Part shown: positions 50,821 to 59,983 of the stretch, piece after piece
How positions within the stretch are numbered: position 1 is the stretch's first letter
Layout: each line of letters opens with the position of its first letter
Origin: Ga0077560 sp046330395
GTDB taxonomy: Bacteria > Actinomycetota > Thermoleophilia > Miltoncostaeales > Miltoncostaeaceae
Length of the DNA stretch: 64,000 nt
NCBI GenBank assembly: GCA_046330395.1
Contig: JAXLSS010000003.1
Coordinates: forward strand, 1 to 64,000
Reading direction: 5' to 3'
Position numbers and translations under genes: made by a program
The notes under the pieces: model-generated
Database searches by the model: none
The model's input: only the letters and a program-made list of their open reading frames with translations
Told to the model about the DNA's origin: nothing

Positions 50821-51897
50821 CTACAACAGCCCGATCGTCGAGGAGTCGCCCACCATGAAGCGGTACGCCCGGGGCTTGGCGGTGCTGCGGGCGATCACCA
50901 CGCCGCGGCCGATGAGGCTGCTCTCCACGCGGGCGTCCAGGTCCTCAACGCGGCTGTCCGCCAGGAAGATGGAGTGCTCCACCTCGGCGCGGCGCACCAC
51001 CACGCGGTCGCTGATGGCCGTGTAGGGCCCGATGTAGGCCGACTCGATGACGGCGCCGGCGCCGATGATGGCGGGGCCACGGATGGCGGAGTCCACCACG
51101 CGCGCGCCCTCCTCGATCACCACGCGGCCCTCGATGGCACTGGAGCCCAGCACCTCCCCGGACACCCGCGGCTCCATCACGTCCAGCACCAGGCGGTTGG
51201 CCTCAAGCATGTCCTCGAGCTTGCCGGTGTCCTTCCACCAGCCGGTCACCACGTGCGGCTCCACGCGCCGGCCCTGGTCGATGAGGTGCTGGATGGCGTC
51301 CGTGATCTCCAGCTCACCACGCGCGGACGGGCTGATGGCGCGGGCGGCGTCAAGGATGGACGGCGTGAACATGTAGACGCCCACCAGGGCGAGGTCGCTG
51401 CGGGGCTCGGCCGGCTTCTCGGCCAGACGCACCACGCGGTCGCCGTCCAGCTCGGCCACGCCGTAGGAGCTGGGGTTGGGCACGCGCTGCAGCAGGATCA
51501 TGGCATCGGCGTCGCCGCTGCGGAACCGGTCCACCAGGCCGGTGATGCCGTCGCGCAACAGGTTGTCGCCCAGGTACATCACGAATGGCGAATCGCCCAG
51601 GAAGTCGCCGGCCGTGAGCACGGCGTGAGCCAGCCCCAGGGGCGCGTCCTGGCGGATGTAGGTGACGGTGACGCCCAGCGCCGACCCGTCGCCCACGGCC
51701 GCCTCGATCTCGGGCTGCGTGTCGCCCACGATGATGCCGATGTCGGTGACGCCGGCGTCGCGCAGCGCCTCCAGCCCGTAGAACAGGACGGGCTTGTTGG
51801 CGACGGGCACCAACTGCTTGGCGGAGGTGTGGGTGATGGGCCGAAGCCGTGTGCCCGCGCCACCGGACAGCACCAAACCCTTGAGTCGATTCCGCAC
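50821..51897 (-). CDS. rmlA: Glucose-1-phosphate thymidylyltransferase, long form
   Basis: 358 residues, longer than the classical RmlA because of a C-terminal hexapeptide beta-helix (GPAIIGAGAVIESAYIGPYT). Nucleotide signature GLVLSGGAGTRLRPITHTSA, then KQLVPVANKPVLFYGLEALR, GLAHAVLTAGDFLGDSPFVM and YLGDNLL. First step of dTDP-rhamnose synthesis. GTG start at 51897. Long forms of this kind occur in actinobacteria and archaea. Confidence 0.93.
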   Translation of the reverse strand: MRNRLKGLVLSGGAGTRLRPITHTSAKQLVPVANKPVLFYGLEALRDAGVTDIGIIVGDTQPEIEAAVGDGSALGVTVTYIRQDAPLGLAHAVLTAGDFLGDSPFVMYLGDNLLRDGITGLVDRFRSGDADAMILLQRVPNPSSYGVAELDGDRVVRLAEKPAEPRSDLALVGVYMFTPSILDAARAISPSARGELEITDAIQHLIDQGRRVEPHVVTGWWKDTGKLEDMLEANRLVLDVMEPRVSGEVLGSSAIEGRVVIEEGARVVDSAIRGPAIIGAGAVIESAYIGPYTAISDRVVVRRAEVEHSIFLADSRVEDLDARVESSLIGRGVVIARSTAKPRAYRFMVGDSSTIGLL

Positions 51898-51962
51898 GGC
51901 CGCTGAGGTTACCCGTGTGGGTTTCCGAAATCCAACCGGTCGCGGGGACCGGCGGGACCTCC

Positions 51963-52931
51963 ATGGCCATCGCCCGCTATCGTGCCGCGCCGGTGGATGA
52001 CACGCACTGGTTTGCGACCCGCCATTGGGTGGGCGACCGGGCGGACCCGGAGCGGCTTGCCGCCGCACGGACCGCCTCGGGGTCACGCGTCTCGGTGGTG
52101 GTGCCCGGGTTGAACGTGGCCGCCACGGTGGCGGGCGTGCTGGACGGCGTGCGGGGCTGGATGGGCCCCGGCGGACTGGTGGACGAGCTCGTGCTGATGG
52201 ACAGCCGCAGCACCGACGACACCGCCGTCATCGCCGCCGAGTGCGGTGCACGGGTGGTGCAGGACGACGAGGTGCTGCCCCGGCTGCCGCCGCTGTCCGG
52301 CAAGGGCGAGGCCATGTGGAAGAGCCTCGCCGTCACCACGGGCGACCTGGTGGTGTGGCTGGACGGGGACATCGTGGGGTTCGACCCGGCGTACGTGCCC
52401 GGCCTGCTGGCGCCGCTGCTGCAGGAGCCGGCGGTGGGGTTCGTGAAGGCCGCGTACGGCCGCCGCCTGGGCGAGGGCCTGGAGGGCGGCCGTGTGACGG
52501 AGCTGTGCGCGCGCCCCCTGCTGAACCTGTTCTGGCCCCACCTGGCGGTGGTGGCCCAGCCCCTTGCCGGCGACCAGGCGGGGCGCCGCGAGCTGCTGGA
52601 GCGCCTGCCGTTCGCCACCGGCTACGGGGTGGAGTTCGGCCTGCTGGTGGGGGTGGACGCGCTGGCGGGCCGTGACGCCATCGCACAGGTGGAGCTGGCC
52701 GACCGCGCCCACATCAACCAGGACACGGTCGCGCTGGGCCGCATGGCGTTCGCCATCACCCAGACGGCCATGCGCCACCTGGAGCGCCAGGGGCGGGTGC
52801 CGCCGGGCCTGGCGGGCATCGGCGCCTTCGGCCGCCCGGAGCGTGGTGCCGATGGCTGGAGCCTGCGTTCCCACGAGGTGCGCGTGGATGAGCGGCCGCC
52901 CATGGCCGAGGTGCGGACGGCGGCGCCGTGA
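51963..52931 (+). CDS. gpgS: Glucosyl-3-phosphoglycerate synthase
   Basis: A GT-A glycosyltransferase (GT81) joining glucose to 3-phosphoglycerate. 322 residues. VSVVVPGLNVAATVAGVLDG, LVLMDSRSTDDTAVIAAECG, GKGEAMWKSLAVTTGDLVVW with LDGDIVGFDP (DxD-type metal site), VKAAYGRRLGEG, RVTELCARPLLNLFWPHL, PLAGDQAGRRELLERLPF and RAHINQDTVALGRMAFAI match GpgS. With the overlapping phosphatase gene it should make glucosylglycerate, a compatible solute or lipoglycan precursor. Confidence 0.9.
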   Translation: MAIARYRAAPVDDTHWFATRHWVGDRADPERLAAARTASGSRVSVVVPGLNVAATVAGVLDGVRGWMGPGGLVDELVLMDSRSTDDTAVIAAECGARVVQDDEVLPRLPPLSGKGEAMWKSLAVTTGDLVVWLDGDIVGFDPAYVPGLLAPLLQEPAVGFVKAAYGRRLGEGLEGGRVTELCARPLLNLFWPHLAVVAQPLAGDQAGRRELLERLPFATGYGVEFGLLVGVDALAGRDAIAQVELADRAHINQDTVALGRMAFAITQTAMRHLERQGRVPPGLAGIGAFGRPERGADGWSLRSHEVRVDERPPMAEVRTAAP

Positions 52932-53683
52932 GCGACGACCGCGTGGTGTACCTCGACCTGGACGGCACGCTGTTCGGCAGGGGCGGCTCGCTGCTGCACG
53001 ACGGCGACGGCGCCTTCACCGACGCCGGCGTGCGGGCCCTGCGGCTGCTGGACGCCGCGGGCGTGCCCGTGGTGCTGGTGAGCGGGCGCAGCCGCAGCCG
53101 ACTGGAGAGCACGGCGCAGGTGCTGGGGGTGGAGGGCTTCCTGGCCGAGATGGGCGCCTGCGACTGCGGGTACCCCACCCAGCCCGGCCAGAGCGTGCAC
53201 CAGGCCATCGCCGCCACCGGCATCGTGGACGAGCTGCTGGCACGCGAGCCGCGGCTGGAGCCGCACCGGGCCGCCCGCTGGGCGCGCGACGGCAGCCACA
53301 TCTTCCAGGGTCGTGTGGCGGACGACGCGGCCGACTGGGTGCGCACCCGGTCGGGCGGTGCGCTGCGGCTGGCCGACAACGGACGCATCGGCCCCGACAC
53401 CCACGTGTTCCACCTGCTGCCCGCCGGCGCCTCCAAGGCCGCGGCGGTGGCCACCGACCTGGCCCGCAGGGGCATCGACGGCTCGGCGTGCCTGGCCGTG
53501 GGCGACTCGGCCGAGGACCTGGCGATGGGCGGGCGGCTGGGGTTCGTGGCGCTGGTGCGCAACGGCGCGGATGCCGATCCGCGGCTGGCCGCGCGCGCGC
53601 CCTGGGTCACCCGGGGACGTCACGGGGCGGGCGTGCTGGAGGCGGTGGAGGCCTGGCTGTCGGGGAGCGCCCCGGGGCGCTGA
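52928..53683 (+). CDS. HAD-family sugar phosphatase (glucosyl-phosphoglycerate phosphatase candidate)
   Basis: 251 residues. HAD motif I VYLDLDGTLFGRGGS, motif II VVLVSGRSRSRLEST, and motifs III/IV LPAGASKAAAVATDL and CLAVGDSAEDLAM. It resembles the mannosyl-3-phosphoglycerate phosphatase subgroup (Cof type). The GTG start overlaps gpgS (GTGA), so it most likely dephosphorylates the GpgS product. Confidence 0.85.
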   Translation: MSDDRVVYLDLDGTLFGRGGSLLHDGDGAFTDAGVRALRLLDAAGVPVVLVSGRSRSRLESTAQVLGVEGFLAEMGACDCGYPTQPGQSVHQAIAATGIVDELLAREPRLEPHRAARWARDGSHIFQGRVADDAADWVRTRSGGALRLADNGRIGPDTHVFHLLPAGASKAAAVATDLARRGIDGSACLAVGDSAEDLAMGGRLGFVALVRNGADADPRLAARAPWVTRGRHGAGVLEAVEAWLSGSAPGR

Positions 53684-53686
53684 GGC

Positions 53687-53986
53687 CTACTGGCCGGGGA
53701 CGGCCACCGGCATGGGGACCGGCCGGCTGCAGTCCACGACCACCCCGCGCCAGGCGGTGAGGGCGCGGTGCGCCAGCGGGGCCCGGCGTGCGGCCGGCGC
53801 GTGACGCGCCACGGCCAGGGCGTGGTGCGCCGCCGGCGAGGTGGGGCAGCGGCCCCACACCGCGGCCAGGGCGGTGGCCTGGCGCAGATCGCCGTCACCG
53901 GAAGCGGCGGCGGCCATGGGGGCCATCAGGGCCAGGGCGGCCACGGCGGTGGCGGCGATGCGGCGGTGGCGGCGGGTGATCGGCAC
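53687..53986 (-). CDS. Small secreted Ala/Arg/His-rich protein
   Basis: About 99 residues from a GTG at 53986. Signal peptide (RRIAATAVAALALMAPMAAA) and a short mature part with two cysteines (GRCPTSP, VDCSRPVP). No ribosome binding site is obvious and the family is unknown. Confidence 0.45.
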   Translation of the reverse strand: MPITRRHRRIAATAVAALALMAPMAAAASGDGDLRQATALAAVWGRCPTSPAAHHALAVARHAPAARRAPLAHRALTAWRGVVVDCSRPVPMPVAVPGQ

Positions 53987-54059
53987 AGGACAATGGTTGC
54001 GCAGCGGCGGCCCGGCGTGCCCACCCAAGCCGACGGCGCGCACCCACCCGTTCGCGGGG

Positions 54060-55220
54060 TCACCCATCCGCCCGGGACCCCCCGCCCGCGGCGGCCCACA
54101 GCCCGCCGATGGCGGCGCCGGCGGCCGCCAGGTTGGTCTCGGTCAGCGCGAGGGCGTCCGGTTCGGGCAGCAGGGCGCGGTTGATGGGGAAGGCCGCCGC
54201 CACGCCCATGCGCCGCAGGGCCCCCGGCAGCAGATCCAGCGACCCGCATACCGCCACGCAGGGCACACCGGCCTCGCGAGCGGCCGCCGCCACCGCCGAG
54301 ATGGCCTTGCCGTCGGCGCTCTGGGAGTCCACGCGCCCCTCACCGGTGATGCACAGCGCCGCCCCCCGCAGCGCCTCCTCCAGCCCGGCGGCCGCCAGCA
54401 CCAGCTCGGCGCCGGGGGTGAGCACGCCGCCCAGCAGGGCCACCAGCCCGGCGGCGGCGCCACCAGCGGCCCCCATGCCCGGCACGTCGGTCACCGGCAC
54501 GCCGGTGTCGCGCTCCAGCACCCGCGCGTAGGACGCCATGCCCGCGTCCAGGCGGGCCACGGCGGCGGGGTCGGCACCCTTCTGCGGGCCGAACACGGCC
54601 GCGGCACCGTGGGGCCCCAGCAGCGGGTTCGTCACATCGCACGCCACGCGGATGCTGCAGGCTCCCAGGCGGGTGTCCATGCCGGTGCGGTCGATGCGCG
54701 CCACCCGCTCCAGCTCGCCGCCGCCCCCCACCACCTCGGCGCCGTCGGCATCCAGGAAGCGCACGCCCAGCGCCCGGGCCAGGCCCATGCCCCCGTCGTT
54801 GGTGGCGCTGCCGCCCAGGCCCACGATGATGCTGGTGGCACCGATGTCGAGCGCCGCGGTGATCTGCTGGCCGGTGCCGAAGGTGGTGGTGCGCGTGGGG
54901 TCGCGCTCGCCGGGCACCAGCCGCTCGTACCCGGAGGCCTGCGCCAGCTCCACCACCGCCACATGCCCGGGGAGCTCGCCGATGGCGGCCTCGATGGGTC
55001 GCCCCAGCGGGTCGTGCACCACCGCACCCCGCCGCCGGCCGCGGGCGGCGGCCACCAGCGCGTCCAGCGTGCCCTCGCCGCCGTCGGCCACCGGCACCAG
55101 CCGCGTGCGCACCCCCGTGGCGGTGAGCCGCACGCCCGCCGCGATGGCGCGTGCCACCTCGGCGGCCGACAGCGCCCCCTTGAACGCCGCGGGGGCCACC
55201 ACGACGGTGCCCGCGCTCAC
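54060..55220 (-). CDS. Glycerate kinase (GarK/GlxK type)
   Basis: 386 residues. VVVAPAAFKGALSAAEVARA, VPVADGGEGTLDAL, GLGGSATNDGGMGLARALG, ALLCITGEGRVD-like ALCITGEGRVDSQSADGKAI and ACDVTNPLLGPHGAAAVFGP match the class I glycerate kinases that make 2- or 3-phosphoglycerate. It lies near gpgS and the phosphatase; it could recycle glycerate from glucosylglycerate. The GTG/ATG start overlaps the SDR stop by 4 bases. Confidence 0.92.
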   Translation of the reverse strand: MSAGTVVVAPAAFKGALSAAEVARAIAAGVRLTATGVRTRLVPVADGGEGTLDALVAAARGRRRGAVVHDPLGRPIEAAIGELPGHVAVVELAQASGYERLVPGERDPTRTTTFGTGQQITAALDIGATSIIVGLGGSATNDGGMGLARALGVRFLDADGAEVVGGGGELERVARIDRTGMDTRLGACSIRVACDVTNPLLGPHGAAAVFGPQKGADPAAVARLDAGMASYARVLERDTGVPVTDVPGMGAAGGAAAGLVALLGGVLTPGAELVLAAAGLEEALRGAALCITGEGRVDSQSADGKAISAVAAAAREAGVPCVAVCGSLDLLPGALRRMGVAAAFPINRALLPEPDALALTETNLAAAGAAIGGLWAAAGGGSRADG

Positions 55221-56062
55221 GCCGAGCCGGGCTCCCAGCGCACGCCCAGGAAGTCCAGGAGCCAGTCGTGGAAGGCCTCGTCCCCCAAGCGCTCGCGGGC
55301 GGCGCCCAGCCGCTCGGCCTCCGAGCCGGACACGATGCGGAAGGGGGCCGCCGGATCCTCCGCCGCGCGAAGCACGGCCGCGGCCACCTCGCCGGGGCCC
55401 AGGCCCTCACGCGCACGCCAGGCGGGGAACGACACGCGCATCTGGTCCAGCAGCGGGGCGTACGGGCCCTCCCCGGCCAGCATCGGCCCGTTCACGCGGG
55501 TGGCCGCCGGGAACTCGGTGTCCACCATGCCGGGCTCAACCACGTGCACACGCAGGCCGAAGGGGCGCAGCTCCACGCGCATGCCCTCGGCCCAGGCGGT
55601 CATGGCGTACTTGCTGGCGTGGTACATGCTGAGCAGCGGGTGCACCACGCGGGCCCCGATGGAGGTGACGCACACCACGCTGCCCGAGCCGGCCTCGCGC
55701 ATGGCCGGCAGGGCGTGCTGCATGAGGGTGACGTGGCCGAACAGGTTGGTCTCGAACATGAGGCGCGTCACGTCCAGGTCCACATGCTCGGCGGGCGACA
55801 TCTGCGCGAACCCGGCGTTGGGCACCACGCACGCCAGCGCCCCGCCGGCGATGTCCTGGGCCTCCCGCACCGCCACGGGGATGCGCTCGGCGTCGGTGAC
55901 GTCCAGCGTCACCGGGTGCACGTCGGTGAGCCCGGCGAACGCGGTCCCGGCCGTCGCCGGGTCGCGGACGCCGGCCACCACCCGCCAGCCGGCGCCGGCG
56001 AAGGCGTGCACGCACGCGCGGCCGATGCCGCGGCTTGCCCCGGTGATGAGCACGGTCCGCAT
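55217..56062 (-). CDS. Short-chain dehydrogenase/reductase
   Basis: 281 residues. VLITGASRGIGRACVHAFAG (TGxxxGIG), VVPNAGFAQMSP (NAG), VVCVTSIGARVVHPLLSMYH (catalytic Ser) with YHASKYAMTAWAEGMRVEL (Tyr-x-x-x-Lys). Oxidoreductase of a small alcohol or ketone, substrate unknown. Upstream of and overlapping the glycerate kinase gene. Confidence 0.9.
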   Translation of the reverse strand: MRTVLITGASRGIGRACVHAFAGAGWRVVAGVRDPATAGTAFAGLTDVHPVTLDVTDAERIPVAVREAQDIAGGALACVVPNAGFAQMSPAEHVDLDVTRLMFETNLFGHVTLMQHALPAMREAGSGSVVCVTSIGARVVHPLLSMYHASKYAMTAWAEGMRVELRPFGLRVHVVEPGMVDTEFPAATRVNGPMLAGEGPYAPLLDQMRVSFPAWRAREGLGPGEVAAAVLRAAEDPAAPFRIVSGSEAERLGAARERLGDEAFHDWLLDFLGVRWEPGSA

Positions 56063-56074
56063 CGGTGGGGAAGG

Positions 56075-57889
56075 CTACTCGGGCGGAGCGCCCGTGCGCA
56101 GCACCGGGTACTCGGCGGTGGGCGGCGAGGCCATCGGCAGCCGCAGGGTGAACGTGCTGCCGGCGCCCGGGGCGGAGCGCAGGTCGATGACGCCGCCGTG
56201 CGCCTGGGCCAGGCCCCGGGCGATGGGCAGGCCCAGGCCCGCGCTGCGCCCCTCGCGGCTGGGGTCGCCCCGGTAGAAGCGGTCGAACACGTACGGCTGG
56301 TCGGCCAGGGGGATCCCCTCGCCCGTGTCGGCCACCGCCATGCATGCGGACGACCCGTCGGTGCCCACCAGCACCTCCACCTGACCGCCGGGCGGGGTGT
56401 GGCGCAGGGCGTTGTCCAGGAGGATCAGGAGGATCTGCTCCACCCGCGCGGGGTCGGCGAACACCGGCACGGGACCGGCGGCCGCGTCCGCCCGCAGGCG
56501 CACGCCCTGAGCCTCGGCCAGGGCCCGCCGTGACGACACCACGCCGTCGGCCAGGGCGTCCAGGTCGAAGCGTTCCCGTTCCAGCGGCAGGCCGCCGCTG
56601 TCCAGGCGGGCCAGCTGCAGCTGCTCCTCCACCAGGCGCTCCAGGCGCTTGGCCTCCACGTCCATGAGGTCCAGGAACTCGGTGCGGTCCTCGGGCGTCA
56701 CCCTGGGCCCCTGCAGCAGCTCCAGGAGCCCCTTGATGGCCGCCAGGGGCGTCTTGAGCTCGTGCGAGACGTTGGCCACCAGGTCGCGCCGGGCGCGCTC
56801 CAGCTGGCGGGCGTCGGTGACGTCGCGCATGGTCACCACCATGCCGGCGGCCGGCGCCGCCACCGGCACCACGATGAGCTGCAGCTCGGTCCCGCCGGGC
56901 AGCAGCACCTCACGGGGCTGGCCGTCGGCCGGGTCGTGCACCGCCTCGGCCACCGCGGACATCACGGGCACCGGCAGGTCGGCGGCGCGCATCACGGTGA
57001 CCCCGTCGGGCACTCCCAGGAGGCGCCGGGCCGCCGGGTTCATGCTGGTGACCGACCCGTCGTCGTCGATGGCCACCACCCCCTCGGCGAGCGACGAGAT
57101 CAGCATCCCGGCGCGGTCGCGCTCCGTGGTGATCTGCCCCACCTGCTGCTCGATGCGCGCGGCCATGGTGTTGAGGCTGGCGCCCAGCATGGCGAACTCG
57201 CGCAGGCGCTTCACCGGCGCGCGGGCCGACAGGTCGCCCGCCGCCAGCTTGGTGGAGGTGCGCGCCAGGATGGCGATGCGCTTGCCCACCAGCCGTGACA
57301 GGCCGTAGCCGGCCAGCGCGGCCAGCCCCAGCACGGCCGCCACCGCCAGGATGAGCCGCCGCTGCAGGCGCTGCAGCTGGGCGTTGGACACGCCGCGCGC
57401 CGGCGCGGCGGCGTCCACCTGGATGCTGCCGCCGAACACGGCCCCCAGGCCGGTGGGCGTGTCGGTGACCCACACCGTGCGGTACCCCGGCGTGGTGTTG
57501 ACGCCCGGGTGGGCCTGCGGGGTCTGGCGGCGCGCCTCGTCCAGCAGCAGGCAGCAGCCCCGCGGGGCGGTCCCGGTGAGCACGCTGTTGTCGGGGTTGA
57601 CGCGCGTGATCTCCACCTCGGCGCCGGTCTGCGCCGCGATCAGGGTGGCCAGCTCGTCCAGGCTCTCCTCGGTGGTGAGCAGCTCGGGGTTGGCGCCGGC
57701 CAGGTCACCGCGGATGGTGGCCAGGAGCGCCCGGCCCTGGGACTCGGCCGAGTCCTTGCGCAGCGAGGTCTCCAGCGTGGGGAACACCGTCAGCAGCACC
57801 GCCGCGGCCGCCAGCGCTCCCACGCCGATCAGCGCGGCCATCAGCCACGTCTGCAGGCCCGGCGGACGCAGGCGGGGCTCCGCGGTCAT
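56075..57889 (-). CDS. Sensor histidine kinase (PhoR type)
   Basis: 604 residues. N-terminal transmembrane helix (LMAALIGVGALAAAAVLLTV), an extracytoplasmic region with GCCLLLDEARRQ, a second helix (LILAVAAVLGLAALAGYGL), HAMP (RIAILARTSTKLAAGDLSAR), a PAS domain (LAEGVVAIDDDGSVTSMNPA), the phospho-His box VANVSHELKTPLAAIKGLLE and the ATP domain (LLILLDNALRHTPPGG; AVADTGEGIPLADQPYVFDR; GRSAGLGLPIARGLAQAHGG). Likely phosphate or envelope sensing with the next regulator; the layout matches PhoR. Confidence 0.93.
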   Translation of the reverse strand: MTAEPRLRPPGLQTWLMAALIGVGALAAAAVLLTVFPTLETSLRKDSAESQGRALLATIRGDLAGANPELLTTEESLDELATLIAAQTGAEVEITRVNPDNSVLTGTAPRGCCLLLDEARRQTPQAHPGVNTTPGYRTVWVTDTPTGLGAVFGGSIQVDAAAPARGVSNAQLQRLQRRLILAVAAVLGLAALAGYGLSRLVGKRIAILARTSTKLAAGDLSARAPVKRLREFAMLGASLNTMAARIEQQVGQITTERDRAGMLISSLAEGVVAIDDDGSVTSMNPAARRLLGVPDGVTVMRAADLPVPVMSAVAEAVHDPADGQPREVLLPGGTELQLIVVPVAAPAAGMVVTMRDVTDARQLERARRDLVANVSHELKTPLAAIKGLLELLQGPRVTPEDRTEFLDLMDVEAKRLERLVEEQLQLARLDSGGLPLERERFDLDALADGVVSSRRALAEAQGVRLRADAAAGPVPVFADPARVEQILLILLDNALRHTPPGGQVEVLVGTDGSSACMAVADTGEGIPLADQPYVFDRFYRGDPSREGRSAGLGLPIARGLAQAHGGVIDLRSAPGAGSTFTLRLPMASPPTAEYPVLRTGAPPE

Positions 57890-58584
57890 CAGGTCCGGGA
57901 GGTGTCCGCCCCGAAGGCGTACCCCACACCGCGCACGGTGCGGATCAGCGTGGGGGTGGAGGCGTCGAGTTCCACCTTCTGGCGCAGGTGCCGCACGTGC
58001 ACGTCCACGCTGCGCAGATCGCCGAAGAACGAGCCCTGCCACAGGTGGTTCATCAGCTCCTCCCGGGTGAACACCCGGCGGGGTGAGCTGGCCAGCTTGT
58101 GGAGGATCTCGAACTCGCTGAAGGTGAGGTGCACCTCGTCGTCCCCGCGCATCACGGTGCGCGCCACCGGGTCGATCTCCAGGTCGCCCGCCCGCAGGGT
58201 CTGCCCGCGCTCCGGCTCGGGGCGGGCGCGCCGCAGGTTGGCGCGCACCCGCGACACCAGCTCACGGGGCGAGAACGGCTTGGTGACGTAGTCGTCGGCC
58301 CCCAGCTCCAGGCCCAGCACCTTGTCCAGCTCCTCCCCGCGGGCGCTGAGGATGATGATGGGGGTGTTGCGCTCGGCCCTGATCCGGCGGCACACCTCCA
58401 GGCCGTCCACCCCGGGCAGCATCAGGTCCAGCACCACCAGGTCGACGGGCTCCTCGGTGATGGCGCGCAGCGCGTCGTCGCCGCGGGCCACCGGGACAAC
58501 CTCGAAACCGGCGTCCTTGAGGGCGTACTCCACGACCTTCCGGATCGCCGCCTCGTCCTCCACCACCATGATGCGTTCGGCCAT
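57889..58584 (-). CDS. Response regulator (OmpR/PhoB type)
   Basis: 231 residues. Receiver: IMVVEDEAAIRKVVEYALKD (acidic pair), LVVLDLMLPGVDGLEVCRRI (phospho-Asp), IILSARGEELDKVLGLELGA, DDYVTKPFSPRELVSRVRAN. C-terminal winged helix: LTFSEFEILHKLASSPRRVF, TREELMNHLWQGSFFGDLRS, VDVHVRHLRQKVELDASTPT, LIRTVRGVGYAF. Its stop overlaps the kinase start by a few bases; operon order RR-HK. Confidence 0.95.
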   Translation of the reverse strand: MAERIMVVEDEAAIRKVVEYALKDAGFEVVPVARGDDALRAITEEPVDLVVLDLMLPGVDGLEVCRRIRAERNTPIIILSARGEELDKVLGLELGADDYVTKPFSPRELVSRVRANLRRARPEPERGQTLRAGDLEIDPVARTVMRGDDEVHLTFSEFEILHKLASSPRRVFTREELMNHLWQGSFFGDLRSVDVHVRHLRQKVELDASTPTLIRTVRGVGYAFGADTSRT

Positions 58585-58732
58585 GTCGCAACGATAGTGA
58601 CCCCCGTGGGCAAACACGCAGCCCCACCGGCGCCCGGGGCACGGGCTTGCCGAGCCTTCATGCGATGCCCCCGATGCCGCAACGAAGGGGACGCTACCCT
58701 CATGCTGTCCCACGAGACCCGCCGCGCACAGG

Positions 58733-59983
58733 GTGACCATGACCGACCCGCTTCCGCCGTTGCAGCCCCCCACCGCGAAATCACCCGGGCCCGACCCGGA
58801 GCCCACCACCCCCTCCACGCCGCGCCGGCGGCCCGCGTGGCTGGCCACCGTGGCCGTGCCGGCCGTGGTGGGCGCCGCCGCCGCCTTCGGTGTGGGCGCC
58901 CTCACCAGCAACGACGGCGGCCGCACCGTGACGGTGGTGCAGACCTCCGCCGGCGCTCCCGCCACCACCACCGCCACCCCGGCCCAGACCAGCACCCCCG
59001 GTGACACCACCACCAGGAGCGGGTCGCACAGCGTGCAGCAGATCGTGGCGGCCGACTCACCCGGCGTGGTGGCCGTGCAGACCGGCACCGACACCAACGG
59101 CAGCCTGGGCACGGGCTTCCTCATCGACACCCAGGGCCACATCGTCACCAACGCCCACGTGGTGCCCGCCGGCACCACCAGCATCACCGTCGGCTTCAAG
59201 GACGGCACGCAGGAGTCGGCCACGCTGGTGGGCCGCGACGAGACCGAGGACGTGGCGGTGCTGAAGATCGCCAACATCCCGTCGTCCGCCCGTGTGGTGC
59301 CCATGGGCACCGTGCGCACGCTGCAGGTGGGCGACCCGCTGATCGCCATCGGCAACCCGCTGGGCTACACCCAGACGGTCACCACGGGCATCGTGTCCGC
59401 GCTCAAGCGCGTCATCTCCTCGCCCAACGACAGCAACATCTCCAACGTCATCCAGACCGACGCGCCCATCACGCACGGCAACTCGGGCGGGCCGCTCATC
59501 GACTCCAACGGCCGCGTGGTGGGGATCAACTCGCAGATCGCCACCGACAGCGGATCCAACGTGGGCATCGGCTTCGCGGTGCCCATCGACATCGTCAAGC
59601 CGGTGGTGGCCAGCATCATCTCGGGGGGCACCGCGCAGCACGCCTGGATCGGCATCCAGGGCGCCACGGTCACCCCCGACGTCGCCAAGGCCAACGGCCT
59701 GGGCAGCCAGAAGGGCGTGATGGTGGTGAAGGTGGACTCCCGCGGGCCCGCCAAGACCGCGGGGCTGAAGGGCGCCACCAGCGGCACCGGCACCAACGAC
59801 ACCCCCAAGGGCGGGGACGTGATCGTGGCGGTGAACGGGCAGACCACCAACGACATGGGCGACGTGTCGCTCAACGTCGCCAGTCAGGCGGTGGGCGCCA
59901 CCGTGCACGTGACGGTGCTGCGCAACGGCAAGAAGCTCAGCATCGACGTCCCCCTGGCCAACCGCCCGGCGGACGTCAAGTAG
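58733..59983 (+). CDS. HtrA/DegP-type serine protease with PDZ domain
   Basis: 416 residues. One membrane helix near the N-terminus (VAVPAVVGAAAAFGVGAL) and a Thr/Ala-rich linker. Trypsin-like triad: IVTNAHVVPAGTTSITVGFK (His), DETEDVAVLKIANIP (Asp) and TDAPITHGNSGGPLIDSNGR (Ser), then a C-terminal PDZ domain (GTNDTPKGGDVIVAVNGQTT). A cell-envelope quality-control protease. Divergent from the two-component operon, which may control it. Confidence 0.93.
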   Translation: MTMTDPLPPLQPPTAKSPGPDPEPTTPSTPRRRPAWLATVAVPAVVGAAAAFGVGALTSNDGGRTVTVVQTSAGAPATTTATPAQTSTPGDTTTRSGSHSVQQIVAADSPGVVAVQTGTDTNGSLGTGFLIDTQGHIVTNAHVVPAGTTSITVGFKDGTQESATLVGRDETEDVAVLKIANIPSSARVVPMGTVRTLQVGDPLIAIGNPLGYTQTVTTGIVSALKRVISSPNDSNISNVIQTDAPITHGNSGGPLIDSNGRVVGINSQIATDSGSNVGIGFAVPIDIVKPVVASIISGGTAQHAWIGIQGATVTPDVAKANGLGSQKGVMVVKVDSRGPAKTAGLKGATSGTGTNDTPKGGDVIVAVNGQTTNDMGDVSLNVASQAVGATVHVTVLRNGKKLSIDVPLANRPADVK

